Source of the DNA: Paenibacillus prosopidis
Lineage (GTDB): Bacteria > Bacillota > Bacilli > Paenibacillales > Paenibacillaceae
Length of the DNA stretch: 64,000 nucleotides
Direction: 5' to 3'
Assembly: GCF_003337375.1 (NCBI RefSeq)
Contig: NZ_QPJD01000011.1
Location: 1 to 64,000 of the forward strand
Position 1 is the stretch's first letter. Every line of letters starts with the position of its first letter. The notes below the pieces were generated by a model that was given only the letters and a program-made list of their open reading frames with translations, did not search any database and had not been told where the DNA came from. Positions 49,659 through 58,939 of this stretch are shown piece by piece. The translations under genes and the position numbers were made by a program.

Positions 49659-50630
49659 CTATCTCAAGAAGTCAACAAGACTTGGCCGAATGAGTTGCGC
49701 TCCCACTGATAAGGAAGCTTGGTAGACGTTCTCTTCCATTTTCATATTCGTAATAACCTCCGCCATATCGGCATCCTCTGTCTTGGACTGCATGGTCTGG
49801 AGATTAAGATTAATATCATTCAAACGATTCTCAATGATTTCAACCCTATTCATCCGCGCACCGACTTCTGCACGCTTCGTTAACATCGTATTCATACGGG
49901 TTTCGATTTGACCAATTAATTCCGACACACCTTCTTGATCGCCTGATCCCAACATGTCATGCGCACGTTGAAGCAATAGGAAAACATTATCACTACTTTC
50001 CAAATCCGCCTGACTTGCTGTCGGGGAAACGCTATTCCCAAAAACATCGCTACCTAAAGTATTAATCGATAAGCTCATTCCTGCAGATAATTCGTATTTA
50101 ATCGCTCCGGTATTTGTGCTAGCATGATAGGCTTTCAGTTTTGGAGGAACAGACACTAAATCAATTGTTTCCTCCAACGCCATTGCAGGATATGGCTTGT
50201 CTCCAGTCAATTCACCATTAAACACTTGCTTGCCGTTAAACTGACTGTTTCCAATCTCAATCATCTGATTATACAACTGAGATATTTCTAATTTTACTGC
50301 ATCAAGACCTGTCTGCTCCAAAGTGCCATTTGCACCCTGTACTAGCAATTCTCTCACACGTTGCATAATATCGCCGGCTTGGCCGATCGTCGTATCGGTA
50401 TACTGAAGCATCGACAGCGCCGAATCGACGTTTTCCGTATATTGATCGTTCGAATCCAACTCACTCCGATAACGAAGTGCAAAAGTAATGCCTACCGGAT
50501 CATCAGATGGCTTATTAATCTTCATGCCAGTGGAAAGTTGGTTCTGCAGGTTGTTCATACGCCCTTGATTTTTGGATATATTACGCAGCAATTGAGTATT
50601 CATCATCGTTTGTGTAACGCGTAATGACAT
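49659..50630 (-). CDS. flgL: Flagellar hook-associated protein FlgL (HAP3)
   Basis: The junction protein between FlgK and the flagellin filament. It has 323 residues. A flagellin-like N-terminus (MSLRVTQTMMNTQLLRNISKNQGRM, LSTGMKINKPSDDPVGI) and C-terminus (DADMAEVITNMKMEENVYQASL) are present. It lies 26 bp after flgK on the same strand. Confidence 0.97.
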   Translation of the reverse strand: MSLRVTQTMMNTQLLRNISKNQGRMNNLQNQLSTGMKINKPSDDPVGITFALRYRSELDSNDQYTENVDSALSMLQYTDTTIGQAGDIMQRVRELLVQGANGTLEQTGLDAVKLEISQLYNQMIEIGNSQFNGKQVFNGELTGDKPYPAMALEETIDLVSVPPKLKAYHASTNTGAIKYELSAGMSLSINTLGSDVFGNSVSPTASQADLESSDNVFLLLQRAHDMLGSGDQEGVSELIGQIETRMNTMLTKRAEVGARMNRVEIIENRLNDINLNLQTMQSKTEDADMAEVITNMKMEENVYQASLSVGAQLIRPSLVDFLR

Positions 50631-50656
50631 AGTTTTTCACCTCCGGTAGATTAGAG

Positions 50657-52216
50657 TTAGAGACCAACGCGACCCATTCCGTTAATTACTTTATCTAACA
50701 TTTCATCGATCATCGTCATATTTCGTGCAGCTGCGTTATAAGCATGCTGGAATTTAATCATGTTGGACATTTCTTCATCAAGCGATACGCCGCTGACGGA
50801 CTGTCTGCGTGAATCCACTTGCTCGACTATGATTTGTTGGTTTGACTGCATCCGTGTCGCTGTCTCGGCTTGTACGCCGAGCTGGCCGACAACGGAGCGG
50901 AAATAAGCGTCGATCGTATTCATGTTTTCATCGGTACCCGAATCAAAGTCAAAGCGTGTGTCCCGCATTTGAGAGAACAATACAGCTAAAGAGTTGTTCC
51001 CACTAATTACCGTTTCTGAGCTATCTGCGTTAATAGTGACTCGCATTGAAGTAGCAATAAGGTTAGAATTAGCTACAATATCTGGGTTTAGAGTGATGTT
51101 ACCTGCGGTCAAACCGCTGGTTCCACCTATGCTGTCCGTGAAAAAAGGCAAACCCGGATCTTGTCCGGCTAATGAATATCCTAATTGATGCAAGCCATTC
51201 AAACCATTTACGGTAACTGTAAGGTCCTCGGTCAGCGTACGATTCGCGCCTGTATATGTCACCCCGTTCAAAACAGTTCCGTTCGGCAACACGGATCCTT
51301 TAGGAAGCGTGACCTCAAACTCACCGTTAGCCATCGTTTGAACCATTTTGTTAAGCTCGCTTATGTAGCCATCAACGAAATGATCACGCGAATGAATGGT
51401 ACCGTATATGGCTCCGCTATTCAGGTCGCCCGAAGCAAATGCAGTCGTTATGGCTGCTGAATCTAATTGAATAGGAGTTGTTCCTTGAACAAGCTCCGTA
51501 TTCCCCATTGTAACTCTGTAACCATTCGCTTGTTCCTCTACACGAATGTTAACTAGACCGGAGAGTTCATCCGTAAGCAAGTCCCGCTGATCTCGCAAAT
51601 CATTGGCATTGTCACCTAATCCTTCTATCCTGCGAATTTCCCCATTTAATTGAGCAATACTCGTAGTAAGGGAATTGACGGTATTAAGATTAATATCAAC
51701 ATTTTCCGTCAAGTCATCTTTTAAATCATTAAGCTGCTTTGCTGTATAGTTGAAAGCATCGGCCATCGCAAGAGTCTGTTCCATAACGACTTTCCGCCCA
51801 TCGGCGTTCTCAGGGTTTTTGCTCAAATCAGACCACGAATTCCAGAAATTCGAGATAACCGTTCTTAAGCCCGTATCGCTAGGCTCATTGACGATGCCTT
51901 CCAACTTTTCGAGCGTATCGAGCTGTACCGTAAAATTGCCTTGCGATTTATTTTCATTGCGATATTGATTATCTAGGAACTTCTCTCTGATACGAGTAAT
52001 CGAGCTGGCTTCTACGCCTGTTCCAAGCTGACCAGCTGCTGTAGATTTAGAGAATCCAACCGCTTCTATTGGTCTTGAAGCCGTCATGTTGACCACTTGA
52101 CGCGAGTAACCTGCAGTATTGGCGTTGGCGATGTTATGTCCAGTTGTGTTTAGAGCTGATTGCGTCGTGAATAAGCCGCGCCGTGCCGTTTCTAACCCAT
52201 GAAATGTCGATGCCAT
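50657..52216 (-). CDS. flgK: Flagellar hook-associated protein FlgK (HAP1)
   Basis: The first hook-filament junction protein. It has 519 residues. The N-terminal rod/hook signature (ALNTTGHNIANANTAGYSRQVV) and the C-terminal SGVSLDEEMSNMIKFQHAYNAAARNMTMIDEML segment are typical. It follows flgN after 19 bp; flgM-flgN-flgK-flgL probably form one transcript from the sigma-D-like promoter at 53069-53096. Confidence 0.98.
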   Translation of the reverse strand: MASTFHGLETARRGLFTTQSALNTTGHNIANANTAGYSRQVVNMTASRPIEAVGFSKSTAAGQLGTGVEASSITRIREKFLDNQYRNENKSQGNFTVQLDTLEKLEGIVNEPSDTGLRTVISNFWNSWSDLSKNPENADGRKVVMEQTLAMADAFNYTAKQLNDLKDDLTENVDINLNTVNSLTTSIAQLNGEIRRIEGLGDNANDLRDQRDLLTDELSGLVNIRVEEQANGYRVTMGNTELVQGTTPIQLDSAAITTAFASGDLNSGAIYGTIHSRDHFVDGYISELNKMVQTMANGEFEVTLPKGSVLPNGTVLNGVTYTGANRTLTEDLTVTVNGLNGLHQLGYSLAGQDPGLPFFTDSIGGTSGLTAGNITLNPDIVANSNLIATSMRVTINADSSETVISGNNSLAVLFSQMRDTRFDFDSGTDENMNTIDAYFRSVVGQLGVQAETATRMQSNQQIIVEQVDSRRQSVSGVSLDEEMSNMIKFQHAYNAAARNMTMIDEMLDKVINGMGRVGL

Positions 52217-52235
52217 GGCAGTATGCCCTCTTTTC

Positions 52236-52739
52236 TTAAGTTCTCGTATTAAATCGACTGCTGCGATTATAGGCCATGCCCTGCACAGCCCGATGATAGG
52301 TCGCTTCTTCCTCAGTCGGTCCGAGCAGCAAATCCTGCGTAAAATGCAAATATTCCAGAGTCATCTTGACAAGCTGTTGATTAAATTCGTTAATCTCTTG
52401 AAGCTCCTTCATAACAGCAGACAGCTCTCGCCATAAGGTCTGCAGCTGCTGCTTCTCATAAGCATGATAAACAGCTTGTATGAGCTTCTCCATTTTAAAA
52501 GAGCGGTGGCTGGTCAGCTTCTGATCGAGCATATATTTTCCAATCAGGAAAATGCGCCGCTGCTCAAGCTCCAGTATATGCTGAAGGCTCTTCTTCTCTT
52601 TGCTTGAAATATACGAAATCGTCTCAACGCTATTCGCGGTAATGGCCTCTGTCTTCGCATTACCGTATTCAATAAGCTGACGGTGCTCGTCTAACAGCTC
52701 TTGCAGGATGAACAGGATTTGCTGAATATACTCATTCAT
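52236..52739 (-). CDS. flgN: Flagellar chaperone FlgN
   Basis: A helical export chaperone for FlgK and FlgL. It has 167 residues with coiled-coil character throughout and the FlgN pattern (LLDEHRQLIEYGNAKTEAI). It stands between flgM (7 bp) and flgK, as in B. subtilis (yvyG). Confidence 0.9.
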   Translation of the reverse strand: MNEYIQQILFILQELLDEHRQLIEYGNAKTEAITANSVETISYISSKEKKSLQHILELEQRRIFLIGKYMLDQKLTSHRSFKMEKLIQAVYHAYEKQQLQTLWRELSAVMKELQEINEFNQQLVKMTLEYLHFTQDLLLGPTEEEATYHRAVQGMAYNRSSRFNTRT

Positions 52740-52746
52740 TAGAGGA

Positions 52747-53013
52747 TTACTCCTTCAAGTAAGGAAGCAGCTTCTCGGCAATCTTGCCGGCTTCCACATG
52801 ATACGTGCCCGACGCCACAGATTTTTTCAGCTGTTCGATGCGTTGACTTCTCTCCGCGCTGTTTGCCTGGCTGGTCGTCAGCATTTCTTTAGCAGCCGCT
52901 GATATTTGGACCTCGTCCTTCTTATGTGCCTTGTTCGCTCCGCTCGTACGGGATTCGTTCATCTTCTGGTAGGGATTTAGTGCGCCGATTCGTTTTGGTT
53001 CGTTTATCTTCAA
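52747..53013 (-). CDS. flgM: Anti-sigma-D factor FlgM
   Basis: Holds the flagellar sigma factor sigma-D inactive until the hook is finished and FlgM is removed. I choose the TTG start at 53011-53013, giving 88 residues that begin MKINEPKRIGALNPYQK, like B. subtilis FlgM; GAGGTGG lies 5 nt upstream. An in-frame GTG three codons earlier is possible. The C-terminal sigma-binding helices (ERSQRIEQLKKSVASGTYHVEAGKIAEKLL) are present. Its promoter is embedded in a terminator hairpin. Confidence 0.95.
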   Translation of the reverse strand: MKINEPKRIGALNPYQKMNESRTSGANKAHKKDEVQISAAAKEMLTTSQANSAERSQRIEQLKKSVASGTYHVEAGKIAEKLLPYLKE

Positions 53014-53042
53014 TTTATCCACCTCATTATTTAACAGGAACT

Positions 53043-53078
53043 AAAAAAGCCGATTACCTTTACAAGTATTATCGGCTT
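53043..53078 (-). terminator. Terminator after yvyF, overlapping the flgM promoter
   Basis: The stem AAGCCGAT / ATCGGCTT (53047-53078) is followed by six T residues on the minus strand. It lies between yvyF and flgM. Its upstream arm contains the -10 of the flgM sigma-D promoter. Confidence 0.85.
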
Positions 53079-53096
53079 CAGTCAAGTGAAATTTTA
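53069..53096 (-). promoter_or_regulatory. Sigma-D-like promoter of flgM
   Basis: On the minus strand TAAA (53093-53096), a 16-bp spacer and GCCGATAA (53069-53076), seven of eight matches to the sigma-D -10. The start site would fall at about 53062, inside the terminator loop, so transcripts from here would lack the upstream arm and escape termination. Confidence 0.65.
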
Positions 53097-53125
53097 TAGT
53101 CATGCAAATATTAGAAATAATTCAT

Positions 53126-53542
53126 TTATCGATCCTTATATCTGTCAAGTCCACGATAGGCGTTGTTCGCGGCTTTCTGGGCATTAGCCTCATTTCGTTT
53201 CGCTATGTCCTCATTCATATGCTTCTTATCCTTCTCTAATCGTTTACGGCAATTGTCGCAAATATGGTTCTCACGTATAAGCGTACCGCACGATTCACAT
53301 GGGTAAGACATATTTGGCGCATTTAATAAGGAAATACGGCCTTCGCGAATGAACTTCGTTATTTGCTTAATGGACACTCCGGTCGCGTCTGATACTTCAG
53401 TAATAATGGAACCCCTAAACTCACGCAAATAATTTGCGCAAAGCTCGTATTCTTTATCAATTTCCCGTATACATACCGGGCATACATCTCTAAAGTTTTT
53501 GGCAAAAAGCTTTCCGCAGCGAGGACAATTATCTAGGTTCAT
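53126..53542 (-). CDS. YvyF-like flagellar-cluster protein (TIGR03826 type)
   Basis: A 138-residue protein of the family found between comFC and flgM. Two zinc-ribbon-like cysteine pairs frame it (CPRCG...CPVC near the start and CESCG...CDNC at 83-103). A helix-turn-helix-like segment lies between them (ISIKQITKFIREGRISL-type, here VSIKQITKFIREGRIS). The tail is charged and helical. The role in motility is not established. Terminator-promoter hairpin downstream. Confidence 0.88.
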   Translation of the reverse strand: MNLDNCPRCGKLFAKNFRDVCPVCIREIDKEYELCANYLREFRGSIITEVSDATGVSIKQITKFIREGRISLLNAPNMSYPCESCGTLIRENHICDNCRKRLEKDKKHMNEDIAKRNEANAQKAANNAYRGLDRYKDR

Positions 53543-53583
53543 CGCTCTAGCCCCCTTATATATCGCTATTAAACATTAATAAC

Positions 53584-54477
53584 TTAGGAGCGCGCCCATG
53601 TCAATACATATATTTCAAGCGGCTTCGCCGCATACTGGTGGAGCGTTTGCGAACAAGCCTCTGACGTGCTTCCTGTTGTATAAATATCGTCTATGAGCAG
53701 TACACGAATTGCCGTGTGAGTTAGATGAGCGTTTCTGACTGGATGAACAGCGTCTGTCTGAAGCTTACTTAGCTCTATATCATTTACATTAAAAAGACTC
53801 CTGGTATCGCGCATTCTTTCTGAACGGGTTTTAAAGCTTTGCTTCTCCGTATGGCGCTCGCGGACGAGCAGATGCATCAGCGGCAAACGATATCTCTGAG
53901 CAAGATATGAAGCTAGCTGCTCGGCTTGATTAAAGCCGCGGTCCATCGCCCGCTCCGAGCTGATCGGTACGTAAGTGATCACATCCCAATAATCAGCGTA
54001 TTGAATCTTCTTGTGACTGCCTCGAGAAGCTGTTGCGCTTTGACGCTTCGCCAGTTCAGCAGTCATGGTCTCGAAAGCCGGAAGCAGCATATGGGCAAGC
54101 AGCGGTGCAAGCTGTTCATCGCCCCGGTATTTGTACTGGGCGAGCAGCGTCTTCATTGACTGGCTATACTGAACAGCGCTGCGGTTACATACGAATGATC
54201 GGTGCGGGCTGCGCACGCAGTCATCGCAATGAATGCCGCGCCCGCATGTTGGACACATGATGCGTGTGAGCCACGGTATTGCGGAGAGGCATTGTTCGCA
54301 TAAGGACTGTCGAAGCTGAGCTGTAAGCTTCGGCGGGTGGGGACTGTTCGCGTTGCGAGTATCGTTTCGCGATTTGCCGCACATGCAGCATGCGGCAGAG
54401 TACGGAGCTAGCAGCTGCGCGGATGCTGAGAAGGCGGAGCGAAACCGCTGCAGCAAGGATGATAGCGAGCTACTCAT
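53584..54477 (-). CDS. comFC: Competence protein ComFC (phosphoribosyltransferase-like)
   Basis: Helps natural transformation, acting after DNA uptake with ComFA. It has 297 residues. N-terminal cysteine clusters (CCMCG...CEQC, CPTCG...CDDC) form a double zinc ribbon, and the C-terminal PRTase fold has the PRPP loop VLLIDDIYTTGST. It overlaps the end of comFA by 8 nt (ATGAGTAG), which indicates coupled translation. The family is broad (ComFC/GntX), but the position settles the call. Confidence 0.95.
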   Translation of the reverse strand: MSSSLSSLLQRFRSAFSASAQLLAPYSAACCMCGKSRNDTRNANSPHPPKLTAQLRQSLCEQCLSAIPWLTRIMCPTCGRGIHCDDCVRSPHRSFVCNRSAVQYSQSMKTLLAQYKYRGDEQLAPLLAHMLLPAFETMTAELAKRQSATASRGSHKKIQYADYWDVITYVPISSERAMDRGFNQAEQLASYLAQRYRLPLMHLLVRERHTEKQSFKTRSERMRDTRSLFNVNDIELSKLQTDAVHPVRNAHLTHTAIRVLLIDDIYTTGSTSEACSQTLHQYAAKPLEIYVLTWARS

Positions 54478-56638
54478 CTGGCGTGCCTCCTTTGCCTACG
54501 GGAAGTAAATAACCCTGTTTGCGGGCTATGCGGTTCATCGTTTGAATGTGGCGAACTGCCGATACTTGCGATTGACTTCGTTCAGGGCTGCAAAAATAAA
54601 CGATGCCATTAGGATCCTCCGCAGAGCGTCCTGCCCTGCCGGCCATTTGCACCAATGAAGCCTCATCAAACAACCGTCCGTCCGCATCCAAAATATATAC
54701 GTCGCTTCTCGGGATCGTGACCCCCCGCTCTAATATCGTTGTCGTAACAAGCACACGGATTTCTCTGCTTCGAAAACGCTGCACCTTCTCCGCCCGTTCT
54801 GGATCTTGCGATGAAGTTGCCTCCACCGCAGGATTCCCAAGCACAATACGAAGCAGCGCAGCCATTTGCGCGGACTGTGCGATTTGCTGCACGAATACGA
54901 ACAGCTGTGCATCCCGTAAAAGTGATTGCCGCATAGCAGCCAGCAGCTGCGGCGGCAGCTTACGCTGCTGAAGTATCTGCTTTAGAGCTGGCGTCCGAAG
55001 CAGCTTAGGCACAGGTAATGGATGCCGATGGTAGCGAACGGGCACCCGCGCATGAGGAAGCTTTCCGCGTCTCGCAGCTCGCTGCAGCTCATTCGGCGGC
55101 GTAGCTGACAACAGCAAGCGGGCAGCTCCAGGCATGCAGCTCTTATCCGCCGCATAATGCAGAATCGGATCACCGTGGTATGGGAAAGCATCGATTTCGT
55201 CAAGAACGACCAGATCAAAGCCTTGATAAAAACGCAGCAATTGATGTGTCGTGGAGAGGGTTATATCGCCGCTCTCCCAGCGCTGCGTACTGCCGCCGTA
55301 AAGGGTAACGACAGAAGCCTGCGGAAAAGCCTTCCGGATACGGGGATCAAGCTCGATAACTACATCGCGGCGCGGCGTTGCAATAAGCGCTTTTCCTCCC
55401 TTTAGCAATACCGACTCAACAAGCGGAAAAATCATTTCTGTCTTTCCCGCTCCAGTAACCGCCCATAACAGGAAATTACGAATGGGTTCTGCTTTCTCAG
55501 CTGGTGAATGCGGCGTAAGTTCATACGGTCCTTGTTCCACGAAGTGAAGCGCCTTCGCTGCAGCAGCAGACTGTGCCGGGCTAAGGCTCCATTTTGCAAG
55601 CCGCTGCTCCAAAGACAAATGGCCAGGGGCAATGAATGAAGTGTGATCCGCTAAAGGAGAATCACGCTGCCCTATGACGAGCAGCTCACACTCACGGCTG
55701 CGCCCCATGCCAATGCAAGCGGAGCAATAGGCGCACATCCGCCCGCACGCCGCGCATGGCGTGCGGCGCAAATGCGCCTCACCACTCCCGCAGCGCAGAC
55801 ATCTGCGCTCGCGCCTGCGCCGCCAAGTAGCGTCCGCTCGCCCGCCCTCACCGGCGGCGACCGCTCCGCTCAGGCGCACCCGCCCGAGCAACGTTGCAAG
55901 CTGGAGCGCTCCGCTCCAGCCCGCTGTGGCTTCGGGCCCACCAGCGCCATCTAACAGGGCGTGCGCTTCACCGCGCAATAGCGCACGTCCCTGCATCAAT
56001 TCCGCGGCAAGCTTCGCCCCTGCCGCAATCTCCCTTATTTCCGCATCGCTAATCGCTAGCTCCACTCCCCATTGCTCACCACTATATGCCGCTCGCTCCC
56101 AACGTTCTGCCATGCCGAGCAGACTTGCGCCTCTCTTCACAACATGGTCTTTCTTGCGCCAACCTCCCAGACGCTTCCACCAATCTCCAATATGTGCACC
56201 TGCCTCATCCCCTGCCTCACGCTTCGCACCTTCAACGCAAGCGTTCAATCTCTCCAACGCCTCATAATCCCTGTTATTCTCACTTTTGTCATTCCAGCCA
56301 TCATCCCAACTGTTAATTCCGCCTTTTGCATTCCAGCCATCATCCCCACTGTTATTTCCGCCTTTTCCGTCCCAGCCATCCTGCCTGCTCATTTCCCCAC
56401 CCTTTTTCCCGCCGCTACCATTCATTCTCCCCCTCTCCCACAGCTCCACGACCCGGAAAGCATCTCCCAGCGGCAAAGCCTCCCGCCATAGCCAGCCTGA
56501 AGCCGCGATTGCCTCGTTCAAGCTCCCTGCTGCACCAAAGCTGCCGTTCATCCAAAACAGCTCGTCCACCGCAGGCTGAATCGTCGCCCGAGCTTGCCAA
56601 CATCCATTAACCTCCACCACATAAACATGAGCCTTCAT
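54470..56638 (-). CDS. comFA: Competence DNA-uptake ATPase ComFA, with long N-terminal extension
   Basis: A DEAD-box-like superfamily 2 ATPase that pulls single-stranded DNA into the cell. It has about 722 residues from ATG 56636-56638, much longer than B. subtilis ComFA (463). Motor motifs: AVTGAGKTEM (Walker A), LVVLDEIDAFPY, LLLSATPP and QMAGRAGRSAEDPNG. A zinc-binding cysteine cluster (CLRCGSGEAH...CAACGRMCAYCSAC) precedes the motor. The first 280 residues are an extension with a 13-residue tandem repeat at about 87-125. The DNA is locally GC-rich. Confidence 0.94.
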   Translation of the reverse strand: MKAHVYVVEVNGCWQARATIQPAVDELFWMNGSFGAAGSLNEAIAASGWLWREALPLGDAFRVVELWERGRMNGSGGKKGGEMSRQDGWDGKGGNNSGDDGWNAKGGINSWDDGWNDKSENNRDYEALERLNACVEGAKREAGDEAGAHIGDWWKRLGGWRKKDHVVKRGASLLGMAERWERAAYSGEQWGVELAISDAEIREIAAGAKLAAELMQGRALLRGEAHALLDGAGGPEATAGWSGALQLATLLGRVRLSGAVAAGEGGRADATWRRRRERRCLRCGSGEAHLRRTPCAACGRMCAYCSACIGMGRSRECELLVIGQRDSPLADHTSFIAPGHLSLEQRLAKWSLSPAQSAAAAKALHFVEQGPYELTPHSPAEKAEPIRNFLLWAVTGAGKTEMIFPLVESVLLKGGKALIATPRRDVVIELDPRIRKAFPQASVVTLYGGSTQRWESGDITLSTTHQLLRFYQGFDLVVLDEIDAFPYHGDPILHYAADKSCMPGAARLLLSATPPNELQRAARRGKLPHARVPVRYHRHPLPVPKLLRTPALKQILQQRKLPPQLLAAMRQSLLRDAQLFVFVQQIAQSAQMAALLRIVLGNPAVEATSSQDPERAEKVQRFRSREIRVLVTTTILERGVTIPRSDVYILDADGRLFDEASLVQMAGRAGRSAEDPNGIVYFCSPERSQSQVSAVRHIQTMNRIARKQGYLLPVGKGGTPDE
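56289..56385 (-). repeat. 39-bp tandem repeat inside comFA
   Basis: About two and a half copies of a 39-bp unit encode the 13-residue repeat DGW-[ND]-x-KGG-x-NS-[WG]-D. Units differ by a few substitutions. In-frame repeats of this kind can vary in number between strains. Confidence 0.75.
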
Positions 56639-56685
56639 CCCCAACCGCTCCTCATTCTGTATTTCAGCACCCTTATAATGAACGC

Positions 56686-56731
56686 AAAAAAAAGCACACC
56701 CAACAACGCATAAGCGTCATCGAGTGTGCTT
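56686..56731 (-). terminator. Terminator before comFA
   Basis: The stem AAGCACAC / GTGTGCTT with a nested core (56692-56731) is followed by eight T residues on the minus strand. It ends the transcript of the small membrane protein upstream. Confidence 0.88.
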
Positions 56732-56764
56732 CACTTCAGATATTGAACTAACGCATATTATAGA

Positions 56765-57226
56765 CTAAAAAGGCATTTTCGACAAATCCTCCGGATTTTG
56801 CAAATCAACAAGCACCGCATGGTCTGCATGCGATACAATTCCTTCTGCCTGCAGCAGCCAAAGCAATTGCGTAGCATCTGTTCCCGAAATGAACGAGCGC
56901 TTACCTCCCTTTTTTTCGTTCAAGGGGTCGATTGCTTTTGGATGCACCATCACTTCATCGCCGTCTCTAGCCAACCGTTCGACAATGGCTAGCGTCTCTT
57001 CACTCACTCCACGGTCGACAATCGTCAATCGGACATCTTTCCCCATCCTCCGCGAAAAAGAAAACAACGAACGCATATACCACTCCATATTTTTTTGCCG
57101 TATGTCCGCAACGAGCACATAGTGCTTGCTGGATTGCAATCGTCCTTGTCGAATCCGGAACGCCAGATGTACCGACAATGCAGCCAAAACATAACAGCCA
57201 ATAATAAAAAGTAGAAGCTCAAACAT
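56765..57226 (-). CDS. Membrane-anchored protein of unknown function
   Basis: A 153-residue protein from ATG 57224-57226, which has GGAGGT 7 nt upstream (an in-frame GTG lies three codons earlier). It has one N-terminal membrane helix (about 2-24) followed by a soluble alpha/beta domain (VRLTIVDRGVSEETLAIVERLARDGDEVMVHP). I do not recognise the family. It lies between comFA and the divergent LPXTG gene, where B. subtilis has yviA/fakBA-type genes, and has its own terminator. Confidence 0.7.
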   Translation of the reverse strand: MFELLLFIIGCYVLAALSVHLAFRIRQGRLQSSKHYVLVADIRQKNMEWYMRSLFSFSRRMGKDVRLTIVDRGVSEETLAIVERLARDGDEVMVHPKAIDPLNEKKGGKRSFISGTDATQLLWLLQAEGIVSHADHAVLVDLQNPEDLSKMPF

Positions 57227-57374
57227 AGCTGCCACCTCCTCTTTGTGACACTATATGCCGTGAGGAGCCCAGTGGTTCCGCAAATGTCAGGACAAGGTGA
57301 CAAAATGTGCGCCCGTTCAAAAAGAGCTCCGATTTGCATTTCAATAATAGTCATACTGCGACAAAGAAACACTC

Positions 57375-57402
57375 TTGAGTAATTTACAATATTTGTTATC
57401 AT
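57375..57402 (+). promoter_or_regulatory. Putative promoter of the riboswitch-LPXTG transcript
   Basis: TTGAGT (57375-57380), a 16-bp spacer and TATCAT (57397-57402) on the plus strand. The start would be at about 57409, leaving about 70 nt before the aptamer. Confidence 0.45.
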
Positions 57403-57479
57403 TTTACTAAGCATTGGAGCATATGTATTTAGGTAAGCATAGCGAACGGGGGGGAAGGTGGCTTCGAACATTTATGTTA

Positions 57480-57559
57480 TCTAGGGGAAGCGATGATGTA
57501 TAATCTGCATCTGGACACTTGGATTATACGGAGCTAGTAGTGTAACCGGCCCTCTTAGA
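57480..57559 (+). promoter_or_regulatory. Cyclic-di-GMP-II riboswitch aptamer
   Basis: The conserved core of the class-II c-di-GMP aptamer is present in order: GGGGAAGCGATGATG, then GGACACTTG, then CTAGTAGTGTAACCGGCC. Compared from memory with the Clostridium acetobutylicum aptamer, the helix flanking the CACTTG loop is replaced by a different but perfectly paired 8-bp stem (GTATAATC / GATTATAC) around a loop of the same 16-nt length. The pseudoknot changes from GCAC/GTGC to ACAC/GTGT. P1 can form between TCTAGGGG (57480-57487) and CTCTTAGA (57552-57559). Compensated changes make this a strong call. Confidence 0.92.
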
Positions 57560-57583
57560 ATTCAAATACATATCTAAGAGGAG
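57551..57583 (+). promoter_or_regulatory. Expression platform: anti-SD hairpin for the LPXTG gene
   Basis: CCTCTTAGA (57551-57559), which is also the 3' strand of aptamer helix P1, pairs perfectly (9 bp) with TCTAAGAGG (57573-57581), which contains most of the ribosome binding site AAGAGGAG (57576-57583). P1 and this hairpin exclude each other. Ligand binding should favour P1 and free the ribosome binding site: a translational ON switch. Confidence 0.75.
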
Positions 57584-57588
57584 TGTGA

Positions 57589-58764
<1,176 letters not shown>

Positions 58765-58803
58765 CCTCAATCGGCTAGCCGTATCCCTGCTATTATACCA
58801 AGT

Positions 58804-58839
58804 CCCCGGAGCTCCCAATTGGCAGCTTCGGGGATTTTT
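58804..58839 (+). terminator. Terminator after the LPXTG gene
   Basis: The stem CCCCG-AGCT / AGCT-CGGGG with a 10-nt loop is followed by TTTTT on the plus strand. Confidence 0.88.
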
Positions 58840-58939
58840 CAATATCCGGGAACCTGCCTAACACCTGCTCCGATCTCACTTGAGTATGTTCAGCACTCCA
58901 GCTATCCCACGAACCAGCTTTATCCTATACTGTTTTTCT

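Noticed and set aside
57420..57475. A second riboswitch or a class-I c-di-GMP aptamer upstream of the class-II element
   Set aside because: The G-rich stretch here lacks the class-I core segments and forms no convincing conserved fold.
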